57,791 nt of DNA, from contig JAENZQ010000025.1 of the NCBI GenBank assembly GCA_016841185.1, forward strand, positions 1-57,791, written 5' to 3'. Position numbers and translations under genes: made by a program. The first letter of the stretch is position 1, and each line of letters opens with the position of its first letter. Shown piece after piece: positions 9,127 through 16,419 of this stretch. The notes under the pieces are model-generated. The model searched no databases. It was not told the DNA's origin and worked only from the letters and a program-made list of their open reading frames with translations. Source of the DNA: Anaerovorax odorimutans. Lineage in GTDB: Bacteria > Bacillota > Clostridia > Peptostreptococcales > JAAYPU01.

Positions 9127-10875
9127 CTATTTTAATTTTATATCGGCTACTTTTTTATTCCTCGGATGATAATGTGTGTGCAGCAATTCATGAGATTTAT
9201 GGCCAAGAGGTTCTTTCAAATATTCATCATACAGATGGTTAATGGCAGGATTTTCATGAGATTTCCTGTATGGGAGTTTTTCTTTGTCAATCTTATAAGT
9301 GGACTCGATTCTTTTTGCTTTTGCTGCCAGAGTCGTAGTGATGGGCTGTCCGCCGCCGCCGATACATCCGCCGGGGCAAGCCATTACTTCGATAAATGTA
9401 TACGGGCATTCGCCTTTATCGATCATATCCATGACTTTTTTAGCATTGGATAGGCTGTGTGCCACTGCAACCTTTATTTTTGTACCGTTAAGATCCACTT
9501 CGGCTTCTTTGATACCTTTCAAGCCTCTTGCCGGTTCAAAATCCAAGGAAGGCATTTCTTTGCCCACAACAACTTCATATACTGTTCTTAGAGCTGCTTC
9601 CATTACACCGCCTGTAGCTCCGAAGATAACAGCAGCACCGGTTCCGATTCCAAATGGAGAATCAAATTCAGTTTCAGGAAGTGCCTTAAAATCAAGTCCG
9701 CTCATTTTGATCATCTTAGCCAGCTCTCTTGTTGTCAAAACAATATCTACATCCCGGACGCCCTCGGTGTTAAATTCAGGTCGTTGAGCTTCATATTTTT
9801 TGGCCGTACAAGGCATGACAGATACGGTGACGATATTTTTCGGATCGATACCTGTTTTTTCTGCGTAATAGGATTTTGAAAGGGCTCCGAACATTTGCTG
9901 CGGAGATTTGCAGGTAGAAAGATGATCCAATAAATGATCGTATTTACCTTCAATATAGTTAATCCATCCTGGTGAGCAGGAGGTAATCATAGGAAGAGTT
10001 CCGCCATTTTTTAGTCTGTGAATCAATTCATTGCCTTCCTCTATGATGGTCAGGTCGGCAGTGAAGTTTGTATCAAATACTTTATCAAATCCAAGCTGTT
10101 TTAGGGCGTTTACCATTTGACCGGTTACGATTTCACCTTCGGAAAGTCCGAAAGCATCTCCTATTGATACCCTGATGGCAGGGGCAACTTGCACAATGAC
10201 ATGTTTCTTTTCATCTGCGATAACATCGAATACTTTGTCCGTATCATCCCTTTCAACAATAGCGCCTACAGGACATACAGCCGAGCATTGTCCGCAATAC
10301 GTACAGAGTGTGCTATTCAATGGCAGATTATAAGGGGTAGAGATAATATATTCGTCAGATCTGTGAGAATACGTCAGTATATCAACTCCCTGTGTATTTC
10401 TGCAAGCTTCGACACATCTGTTGCATTTAACACATTTACTTGGATCCCTTACAATTGCAGGGTTTGTATCATCAATAGGAATATCAAGTATATCTAAATC
10501 CATATCCGTCTTTGTAATGTTAAATCTTTCTGCAAGATTTTGAAGTTCACATGTGCCATTTCTTTGGCAATTGAGGCAGTCCTGATTATGAGAAGCAATC
10601 AATAATTCAATAACGCCTTTTTGCGCATCCAATACTTTTTTTGACGTCGTAACAACTTCCATACCATCCCACACAGGGGTTGAACATGAAGCTGCAAGTT
10701 TTCTGCTGCCTTTTACCTCAACAACACATACACGGCAGTTTGCTTTAATGGCCTGATCAGGGTGATAACAGAGTGTGGGGATATTAATGCCAATTTTTCT
10801 GGCTGCTTCGAGTATTGTTGTACCTTGGGGAACAACAACTTCTTGATTATTGATAGATATTTTAACCTCTTTCAT
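9127..10875 (-). CDS. hydA: NADH-linked [FeFe]-hydrogenase catalytic subunit
   Basis: This is the catalytic subunit of a trimeric cytoplasmic hydrogenase that makes H2 from protons during fermentation. The 582-aa protein has, in order, an N-terminal [2Fe-2S] domain (Cys36, 47, 50, 64), a His-ligated [4Fe-4S] motif (His96, Cys100, 103, 109) and two CxxCxxC ferredoxin clusters (from Cys148 and Cys191). The H-cluster domain carries all three signatures: TSCSPGW (about 298), MPCTAKK (about 354) and EVMACPGGCIGGGGQP (about 496). It is the last gene of hydC-hydB-hydA, starting 13 bases after hydB. It lacks the extra C-terminal [2Fe-2S] domain of the longest bifurcating HydA proteins. Confidence 0.95.
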   Translation of the reverse strand: MKEVKISINNQEVVVPQGTTILEAARKIGINIPTLCYHPDQAIKANCRVCVVEVKGSRKLAASCSTPVWDGMEVVTTSKKVLDAQKGVIELLIASHNQDCLNCQRNGTCELQNLAERFNITKTDMDLDILDIPIDDTNPAIVRDPSKCVKCNRCVEACRNTQGVDILTYSHRSDEYIISTPYNLPLNSTLCTYCGQCSAVCPVGAIVERDDTDKVFDVIADEKKHVIVQVAPAIRVSIGDAFGLSEGEIVTGQMVNALKQLGFDKVFDTNFTADLTIIEEGNELIHRLKNGGTLPMITSCSPGWINYIEGKYDHLLDHLSTCKSPQQMFGALSKSYYAEKTGIDPKNIVTVSVMPCTAKKYEAQRPEFNTEGVRDVDIVLTTRELAKMIKMSGLDFKALPETEFDSPFGIGTGAAVIFGATGGVMEAALRTVYEVVVGKEMPSLDFEPARGLKGIKEAEVDLNGTKIKVAVAHSLSNAKKVMDMIDKGECPYTFIEVMACPGGCIGGGGQPITTTLAAKAKRIESTYKIDKEKLPYRKSHENPAINHLYDEYLKEPLGHKSHELLHTHYHPRNKKVADIKLK

Positions 10876-10888
10876 TGTTTCTCCCTCC

Positions 10889-12130
10889 TTATTGTAATCC
10901 GAATTCTTCCGGGAAATATCTTATCGCGTTGAGTAGTGCGGATTGAGCCGTTTCACCTAATCCACAGAAGGAAGCCTGTGACATCAGTTTGGCTAAACGT
11001 ATTAATGTACTGATATCTGTGTCTTTTTGTGTTCCGGCAAGTAATCTGTCAAGAATATGAGCAATCTGCTTATTGCCTTCACGGCATGGTGTGCATTTTC
11101 CGCAACTTTCGTGACAGAAAAATTCCTGAATAGATTTTAGGAATTCCAGCACACTCATATTTTCATCAATAACAAGAATTGCACCGGATCCGATTACCAA
11201 TCCGACCTTATGAAGATCATCATATGCATAAGGTGTATCCAACAGGCTTGGAGGGCCTATTTTCCCGGATGCACCTCCTAATTGAAATAAAGTTATTTTC
11301 TTATTTCCGGGAACACCACCGGCAATATCATAAATTATTTCTCTCAAAGTCAATCCGAATGGTATTTCATAAACGCCGGGTTTGTTTACATTACCGGCAA
11401 TACTAATCACTTTTGTTCCGGGACATTCAGCTGTTCCATAGCTCAGATATTTTTCAGCTCCGTGGGTCAAAAGAGCAGTCCCTATTGCCAGTGTTTCCAC
11501 GTTGTTTACACAAGTTGGCAGCTGATTCAAACCGCATTGTTTAATAAAAGGCGGTTTAATTCTGGGGCGTCCGCTTTTTCCTTCTATGGATTCAATCAGT
11601 GCCGAACCTTCTCCGCATACATAAGCACCGGCACCGGAATAAACATGAATATCATAATTGAAATCTGTTCCTAAAATATTGTTGCCGAGATAACCTTTTT
11701 CTTTAGCCTGTTTTATGGCATTTTTCATCTTCGGCTGCAGGTGTCTGTATTCTTCTCTTATATACAGATAACCATTTTGTGCGCCTACTGTATATCCGGC
11801 AATGGCCATTCCTTCAATTAATCTGAAGGGGTCATTTTCCAACATGCTTCTGTCTTTAAAAGTACAGGGTTCTCCTTCATCGGCATTACAAATAACGACT
11901 TTATTATCCCCGGGTACTGATCTGGCCTGTTCCCATTTTCGGCCTAATGGATATGCAGCACCGCCTCTGCCCATGACTTTTGAAGCTTTTGCTATATTTA
12001 TAACCTCATCGGAGGACATATTCAGAGCATTTTTAAGCCCGGTAAAGCCGCCAATATTGATATACTCATCTATTGAATCAGGATTATATTTATTATAGTT
12101 TTCTGTAATCAGACTAACCGTTTTTGACAT
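10889..12130 (-). CDS. hydB: Hydrogenase NADH-binding flavin subunit, minimal NuoF-like HydB
   Basis: This subunit oxidises NADH with FMN and passes electrons to HydA. Visible motifs are the FMN/NADH loop GRGGAAYP (54-61), NADEGEPCTFKDR, GAGAYVCGEGSAL, and the [4Fe-4S] ligands SCGKCTPCREG (Cys343, 346, 349) with a fourth Cys in FCGLGE (about 389). At 413 aa it is only the NuoF core. The N-terminal thioredoxin-like [2Fe-2S] domain and the C-terminal 2x[4Fe-4S] ferredoxin domain of classical electron-bifurcating HydB (about 600 aa) are both absent. The tight gene borders (16 bases to hydC, 13 to hydA) leave no room for them, so the short form is real. Confidence 0.93.
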   Translation of the reverse strand: MSKTVSLITENYNKYNPDSIDEYINIGGFTGLKNALNMSSDEVINIAKASKVMGRGGAAYPLGRKWEQARSVPGDNKVVICNADEGEPCTFKDRSMLENDPFRLIEGMAIAGYTVGAQNGYLYIREEYRHLQPKMKNAIKQAKEKGYLGNNILGTDFNYDIHVYSGAGAYVCGEGSALIESIEGKSGRPRIKPPFIKQCGLNQLPTCVNNVETLAIGTALLTHGAEKYLSYGTAECPGTKVISIAGNVNKPGVYEIPFGLTLREIIYDIAGGVPGNKKITLFQLGGASGKIGPPSLLDTPYAYDDLHKVGLVIGSGAILVIDENMSVLEFLKSIQEFFCHESCGKCTPCREGNKQIAHILDRLLAGTQKDTDISTLIRLAKLMSQASFCGLGETAQSALLNAIRYFPEEFGLQ

Positions 12131-12146
12131 TTTATTAACCTCCTAT

Positions 12147-12647
12147 CTATCTATAACGTTTGATAATTTCTTCTAATTTTTCTTCTGTAAGATTCCCATA
12201 AACATCTTGATTTATCTTAATAGCCGGAGCAACATCACATGCACCGAAGCAGGCGGAATATTGAAGGGCGAACTTTCCATCCGCAGTTGATTCTCCCACT
12301 TTTATGCCAAGAATCTTTTCAAGAGATTTCTGAAGGTCCATATAATTATTGGTCCTGCATACAATGCTCTTGCAGAGATTAATAATATTTTCAGCACGGG
12401 GTTTATCCGATAGTGAAGAATAGAATGTGATCACATCATATACTCCCGTAAGAGGAATATTTAATTCAGATGCGACATAAGCGGCTACATCCATAGGGAT
12501 GTATTTTTTGGGGACAATATCCTGGATGTCTAACAGAATACCGACTAATTTAGAAGCGTCGTATTCGTTTTCAGATAAAATTTTGTCAATCTTTGAAGTT
12601 AATTCGCTGTTTAAAACTTCAAATTCTGGTGTGGCAATACTACCCAT
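12147..12647 (-). CDS. hydC: Hydrogenase NuoE-like [2Fe-2S] subunit
   Basis: This 166-aa thioredoxin-fold [2Fe-2S] protein is of the NuoE/HydC type. The cluster ligands follow the family spacing: C-x4-C in CKSIVC and C-x3-C in CFGACDVAP. The helical N-terminal domain contains the GILLDIQDIVPKKYIP segment typical of NuoE. It probably carries electrons between the flavin subunit and the rest of the complex. ATG 12647 follows AAAGGAGAG. It is the first gene of hydCBA, and the promoter region upstream has two CcpA-type operators, so the operon is likely carbon-regulated. Confidence 0.93.
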   Translation of the reverse strand: MGSIATPEFEVLNSELTSKIDKILSENEYDASKLVGILLDIQDIVPKKYIPMDVAAYVASELNIPLTGVYDVITFYSSLSDKPRAENIINLCKSIVCRTNNYMDLQKSLEKILGIKVGESTADGKFALQYSACFGACDVAPAIKINQDVYGNLTEEKLEEIIKRYR

Positions 12648-12698
12648 TTTTTTTCTCTCCTTTCAAAACTACATATTACTAAGGTGTGAAACAATTTG

Positions 12699-12712
12699 TG
12701 AAATCGTTTACA
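12699..12712 (-). promoter_or_regulatory. cre-type operator (CcpA) downstream of the hyd promoter
   Basis: TGAAATCGTTTACA fits the catabolite-responsive element consensus TGWNANCGNTNWCA at every defined position. It lies about 35-50 bases downstream of the predicted start of transcription, in the 5' leader of hydC, where bound CcpA would act as a roadblock. Confidence 0.65.
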
Positions 12713-12752
12713 TTTATAGAATATCATGAAAAAGTAAAAACTTCTATAAAAA

Positions 12753-12781
12753 GATATAAATAGATTAAATCTTAATGTAAA
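12753..12781 (-). promoter_or_regulatory. Predicted hydCBA promoter
   Basis: On the minus strand TTTACA (12781-12776), a 17-base spacer and TATATC (12758-12753). The -35 box is part of the upstream cre-type palindrome. Confidence 0.5.
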
Positions 12782-12789
12782 CGATTACA
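12776..12789 (-). promoter_or_regulatory. cre-type operator (CcpA) overlapping the hyd -35 box
   Basis: TGTAAACGATTACA fits TGWNANCGNTNWCA at every defined position and is nearly palindromic. It overlaps the -35 box of the predicted hyd promoter. Its first base is 77 bases from that of the second copy. Both sites are about equally good, suggesting cooperative or looping control. Confidence 0.68.
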
Positions 12790-12926
12790 TATAAAATCTA
12801 ATTTAACCCATTTGACATAAAATGCAAATATCATGCCGAAACGTTAGTTAACTATCAAACAATACTGTAAGATTCAAATTTGAAGCTTAGGGAGATTTTG
12901 TCGATGCGAGGCTCTTTTTTCAGCAC

Positions 12927-12956
12927 AATATAATTCTCAAAATTGAGAATTATATT
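12927..12956. promoter_or_regulatory. 30-bp perfect palindrome, unknown operator or hairpin
   Basis: Two 14-base arms (AATATAATTCTCAA and its complement) are separated by AA. It lies between the hyd operon and the coiled-coil/glycosidase pair. The site is AT-rich, lacks a T-run directly after it, and is more like an operator than a terminator. A smaller palindrome TTCAAATTTGAA lies just upstream near 12873. I recognise neither as a known regulator site. The rest of the 428-base gap holds the hyd promoter and cre sites. Confidence 0.5.
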
Positions 12957-13075
12957 ACGATTTTAGATACACTTTTTGATATTAAAATTTCATTACAAGA
13001 GGCCTCTCTGATTGATTAATCATGTCGTTTATTGTAGCATATAATAAGACTTATAATGTACAAAGGAGGATCAAC

Positions 13076-13480
13076 GTGAGCAAAATAATGACAGAAGACA
13101 ATGAAATAAGCGAAAGAAGAGTAAAGCGTAAGGCGAGAAAAGCTTCACAGAATAGATTGATAAAAATTGTTATGATAATCATATGTATAGGTATATGGGG
13201 CGGTGTGGTTTACTATGGATATACAACTGCCAAAGAATATATTGATACCAGTATTCAGAATGTGCAACAGCAAAATGCTATGAGTTTATCGGAGATAAAT
13301 GAGCAGATATTATTGCTGAAAAATGAGATATCTGAATTAAGGACCAGTATTGACGATACCGGAAGTTCCCTGTCTGATACCGGGTCTTTACAGAAGAGTA
13401 TTGACAGGCAGCTGGAAGCATTGGATGAACGGCTTGAAGAGTTGGAGGAAAGTCTTGAAATATTACAGGAGGCACCATGA
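13076..13480 (+). CDS. Membrane-anchored coiled-coil protein, partner of the glycosidase gene
   Basis: This 134-aa protein has a highly basic cytoplasmic N-terminus (ERRVKRKARKASQNRLIK), one transmembrane helix (IVMIIICIGIWGGVVYYGY) and an extracytoplasmic coiled coil (QILLLKNEISELRTSI, then LDERLEELEESLEIL). GTG 13076 is chosen because AAAGGAGG stands 5-6 bases upstream. Its stop overlaps the start of the next gene by four bases, so translation is coupled and the products probably work together at the cell surface. I recognise no family. Function unknown. Confidence 0.65.
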   Translation: MSKIMTEDNEISERRVKRKARKASQNRLIKIVMIIICIGIWGGVVYYGYTTAKEYIDTSIQNVQQQNAMSLSEINEQILLLKNEISELRTSIDDTGSSLSDTGSLQKSIDRQLEALDERLEELEESLEILQEAP

Positions 13481-14526
13481 TGTTAAAAATCAATACATTT
13501 TTATTGTTTCTGATAGCGCCGTTTTTGTCCATATATTTGGTCTGCTTGCAATTTGCCGAAAATGCTGAAGGGCTGATGATAAATTCGGAGACGGTAAAAA
13601 GCAGTATGACGAAACTGAGCAATGAAACAAATGAACTGGGAAATACCATCAGTGATTTGGGATTATTGGTACAGTCTCAATATGAAGTATTCAGCAGACA
13701 AAGTGGCGTTTTGAATGAATTAGCAGAGGAAAGCAGTGAATATACGGATCTTTCCAATGACATATATGAGCAGAAAATATTGAATATGCTGGGGCCGGCA
13801 GTTGCTGTTCATAAGAGTAAAAGTAATGAGATAAAAATATTTAAATTGGATGAATTGGGATACAGAGGTTTTATTGCAAAAATAAAACTTTATAAACCTG
13901 ATTCTTTTGAAGTGGTTTTAGCCAAAGATAAATTAGGAGAAGTGGAAACAACTTCACAGGCAGCTAAAAGGAAAGACGCAATTTTTGCAGTAAATGGCGG
14001 CGGATTCTACTATGAAGATCGGGATGGAAAGAAATATGCAAGGCTTATAGGAAATACCGTTATTGACAGTGACTTGGTTGAGCCTTTTAACGGGTATCCG
14101 GGAGATCTTTTTTTTGCGGGAATAAATGAAGACGGTGAGGTAATAGGAACTGTACCTAAGAAAGAGAAAGATATCACTTCTCTGGATGCTTATCAGGGAG
14201 TTAGCTTTATACCGGTCCTTCTAAAAAATGGGGAGGAAGTTGATATTCCGGAAGACTGGGTGGAAACAAAGCAGCCTCGTACTATGATCGGAAAATATGC
14301 CAATGACGACCTGATTTTTATTGTCATTGACGGACGTCAGAATGATTGGAGTTCAGGTGTTACTTTAGAAAGATTGCAGGAAAAGCTTTTGGAACTGGGC
14401 GTTAAGGAAGCTTATAATCTCGACGGCGGCGGATCAAGCGCCATGTACTTTAATGGAAAGATATTAAACAAGCCTTCCGATGGGAAAGAAAGACCTGTTG
14501 CCAATAATATTGTGATATTGCCGTAA
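13477..14526 (+). CDS. Membrane-anchored phosphodiester glycosidase family protein (NAGPA domain)
   Basis: The 349-aa protein has an N-terminal membrane anchor (TFLLFLIAPFLSIYLVCL) and a helical/coiled region (residues about 30-100). A C-terminal NAGPA/DUF2233 domain (about 115-349) follows, marked by FAVNGGGFYY, PRTMIGKY, FIVIDGRQNDWSSG and YNLDGGGSSAMYFNG. Characterised relatives cleave phosphodiester-linked sugars, for example uncovering mannose-6-phosphate or acting on wall glycopolymers, so an envelope role is inferred. Its ATG overlaps the TGA of the upstream coiled-coil gene. A terminator follows 40 bases after the stop, closing a two-gene operon. The coiled regions in both products suggest they interact. 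Confidence 0.85.
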   Translation: MMLKINTFLLFLIAPFLSIYLVCLQFAENAEGLMINSETVKSSMTKLSNETNELGNTISDLGLLVQSQYEVFSRQSGVLNELAEESSEYTDLSNDIYEQKILNMLGPAVAVHKSKSNEIKIFKLDELGYRGFIAKIKLYKPDSFEVVLAKDKLGEVETTSQAAKRKDAIFAVNGGGFYYEDRDGKKYARLIGNTVIDSDLVEPFNGYPGDLFFAGINEDGEVIGTVPKKEKDITSLDAYQGVSFIPVLLKNGEEVDIPEDWVETKQPRTMIGKYANDDLIFIVIDGRQNDWSSGVTLERLQEKLLELGVKEAYNLDGGGSSAMYFNGKILNKPSDGKERPVANNIVILP

Positions 14527-14565
14527 GTTATGGAATATGGATTGAATCAGGATTATAAAAACTTT

Positions 14566-14599
14566 GAGATTTTGTGTAAGCAAAGTCTCTTTTTTTTTT
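14566..14599 (+). terminator. Rho-independent terminator
   Basis: A 9-bp stem (GAGATTTTG with CAAAGTCTC, one G-U pair), a 6-base loop and a run of ten Ts. It closes the coiled-coil/glycosidase operon. Confidence 0.85.
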
Positions 14600-14690
14600 A
14601 AGCAATAGACAAAAACACAACATTTTATATAATGGAATTAAATGTATAAATAAGAAACTAAATCAAATAAAACATTTTTTTTCTTTTCTA

Positions 14691-14721
14691 TTGACCCCGC
14701 CCTTAGGGCAGAGATTAAAAT
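14691..14721 (+). promoter_or_regulatory. MerR-type promoter with 19-base spacer
   Basis: TTGACC and TAAAAT are separated by 19 bases, the over-long spacing that MerR-family activators correct by twisting DNA. The spacer contains an imperfect dyad centred on GCCCTTAGGGC. Transcription would start about 17 bases before the ATG of the MerR-methyltransferase gene, whose ribosome binding site (AAAGGG) fits inside that short leader. This is likely an autoregulated operator-promoter. Confidence 0.7.
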
Positions 14722-14744
14722 GAATTGTGAAAGGGAGAACTATC

Positions 14745-15770
14745 ATGCAGACAAAAGAAGTATGCCGGCAACTTGCAGTGACTCCGAAAATGTTAAGAGT
14801 GTATGAACAGCAGAATTTAATCAGTCCAAAGAGAAAAGAAAACAATTACAGGGAGTATTCTCTGGATGATATCATGAAAATCAAAGCCATCGTTACACTA
14901 AAAGAAATCGGATTTCCCTTGAGTCAGATCAAAAAAATACTGTATTTGAATAAGAAAGAGCAGGATTCTTCCTATAGCTTTTATATTCAGTTAAAAGCTG
15001 TAGAAACCAGGATCGCAGAATTGCAAAAAGTAAGGAACGTACTTAAAGACAGTATTAATGAAGTTCTGGCAAAACAAACCGATATTCTGGATATTGTCTT
15101 TAATCATACCAGAATCATTGAGGAAAGCAGTTCTTTACGTAAAGATCTAATCGATAGATGGGATTTTGATCAGATGGCAGTAGGCTATTACGATAAATAC
15201 CTGTCACAGGATCAAGGATATAAGAATGGAATCGGTCAGATGGCTAAAGCCGTTGTAGATACCGGAATCAAATCAACTATCATTGATATCGGGTGTGGAA
15301 CATGTACACTTTGGGAAGGATTTTCTGACGATTATCAGTTGACGGCATTGGATAACAGCTATGCTATGCTGGCAGTTGCGAGAGAAAAGCTTAAATGGCC
15401 CCGTTTTATTTTAGGAAATATTCTGGATGCGGATATCTTAAATATCGGAGCATATGATTTAGTAATCTCTACTTTTATGCTTCATCATATCAGCTATGAA
15501 TATCAGCCCCGAGCAATCAATCACCTTGTAAAGCTAATGAAGGGTACCGGGAAAATACTCATTGCGGATAGAGTTTTTGAGGATGAAAAGGATAAAGAGA
15601 AGTATAAAGAGATTCTTTATCAAGAAAAAAATTTTAACAGGATAAAGAATATCGACAATGAATATCATCTGTATGTTTCAAAAGTAAAACCGTACATTGA
15701 AAGCATAGGTTATAAAGTCAAGTATCGTCAGCTGGGGCCTGAAATAGGGTTTTTCGAAATCCTAAAATAG
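14745..15770 (+). CDS. MerR-family regulator fused to a SAM-dependent methyltransferase
   Basis: Residues 1-70 form a MerR winged-helix domain (TKEVCRQLAVTPKMLRVYEQ, then EIGFPLSQIKKIL), followed by a helical dimerisation region to about 110. The C-terminal part (about 140-341) is a class I methyltransferase with motif I IDIGCGTCTLWEGF, an acidic loop (TALDNSYAML) and DLVISTFMLHHI. MerR proteins usually carry a ligand-binding C-terminus. Here an enzyme fold takes that place, so SAM or a methyl-accepting small molecule may be the signal. ATG 14745 follows AAAGGGAG. It stands alone between a terminator and the next gene, behind its own MerR-type promoter. Confidence 0.88.
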   Translation: MQTKEVCRQLAVTPKMLRVYEQQNLISPKRKENNYREYSLDDIMKIKAIVTLKEIGFPLSQIKKILYLNKKEQDSSYSFYIQLKAVETRIAELQKVRNVLKDSINEVLAKQTDILDIVFNHTRIIEESSSLRKDLIDRWDFDQMAVGYYDKYLSQDQGYKNGIGQMAKAVVDTGIKSTIIDIGCGTCTLWEGFSDDYQLTALDNSYAMLAVAREKLKWPRFILGNILDADILNIGAYDLVISTFMLHHISYEYQPRAINHLVKLMKGTGKILIADRVFEDEKDKEKYKEILYQEKNFNRIKNIDNEYHLYVSKVKPYIESIGYKVKYRQLGPEIGFFEILK

Positions 15771-15853
15771 CATCATAGCAATTAGAAAAAAATGAAATAT
15801 AAGTACCGATTTCAGAAAATTTAGTTAATTAAAATTATTAGGGAGGCGTTTTT

Positions 15854-16357
15854 ATGTCAAAGGTTATAAATCAACCGGCAATTAATGAAGTGCATATCAA
15901 TGATTTGAGGAATGCTTATGAACATCGGGCTACATGGTTTTATTTTCTATTGGATGAAGCAAGAAAAAGAGGACTTGAATGGAAAGATTTTGCAAGGGAA
16001 GCTGTTTTCAGATGTGGTTGCTATCATGGAAGTAATTTTGAGAATAAGATTTCATGTAAAAGCAGCCTGTTGGAATTTTCCCGGTTATTTGTAAATGAAT
16101 TGTCTAAAAAGGTATTTGAAATGGAAATTGAGGCATGTGATGAAGACAGATTATACATAAATTTTCATTATTGCCCGCTTGTATCTGCGTGGCAGAAACA
16201 AGGATGTTCTGAGGAAGATATGGCAGAGTTATGTGATATTGCAATGGATGGTGACCGTGGTATTGCCAGCAGATTTAATGACTTTACATTCAGGATCGAC
16301 GGTACCATTGCTGAAGGATGTCCTATGTGTAAAATAAGATTTAACAAAAAAAAATAA
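15854..16357 (+). CDS. L-2-amino-thiazoline-4-carboxylic acid (ATC) hydrolase family protein
   Basis: This 167-aa protein has the family pattern of ATC hydrolase: YEHRATWFYFLLDEARKRG at the N-terminus, FRCGCYHGSN, FHYCPLVSAW, LCDIAMDGDRG and a C-terminal EGCPMCKIRF. The founding Pseudomonas enzyme opens a thiazoline ring on the way to L-cysteine. Many Firmicutes members have unproven substrates. It is rich in conserved cysteines. It is followed by a terminator and then by a cysteine-desulfidase-family gene, so a link with sulfur amino acids is plausible but inferred. ATG 15854 follows a GGGAGG site. Confidence 0.75.
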   Translation: MSKVINQPAINEVHINDLRNAYEHRATWFYFLLDEARKRGLEWKDFAREAVFRCGCYHGSNFENKISCKSSLLEFSRLFVNELSKKVFEMEIEACDEDRLYINFHYCPLVSAWQKQGCSEEDMAELCDIAMDGDRGIASRFNDFTFRIDGTIAEGCPMCKIRFNKKK

Positions 16358-16367
16358 TGCATATATA

Positions 16368-16405
16368 AAAAAGAAGCTTGAATCAAGATATGAAAGCTTC
16401 TTTTT
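16368..16405 (+). terminator. Rho-independent terminator
   Basis: A 12-bp stem (AAAAAGAAGCTT and its complement) ends in TTTTT after a 14-base loop. It lies between the ATC-hydrolase-family gene and the desulfidase-family gene and may allow partial readthrough. Confidence 0.75.
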
Positions 16406-16419
16406 AATAGGAGGCTGCT

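Noticed and set aside
12648-13021. Rex (redox) operator for the hydrogenase operon
   Set aside because: No TTGTTAA-N4-TTAACAA-like site is present. The palindromes there fit cre instead.
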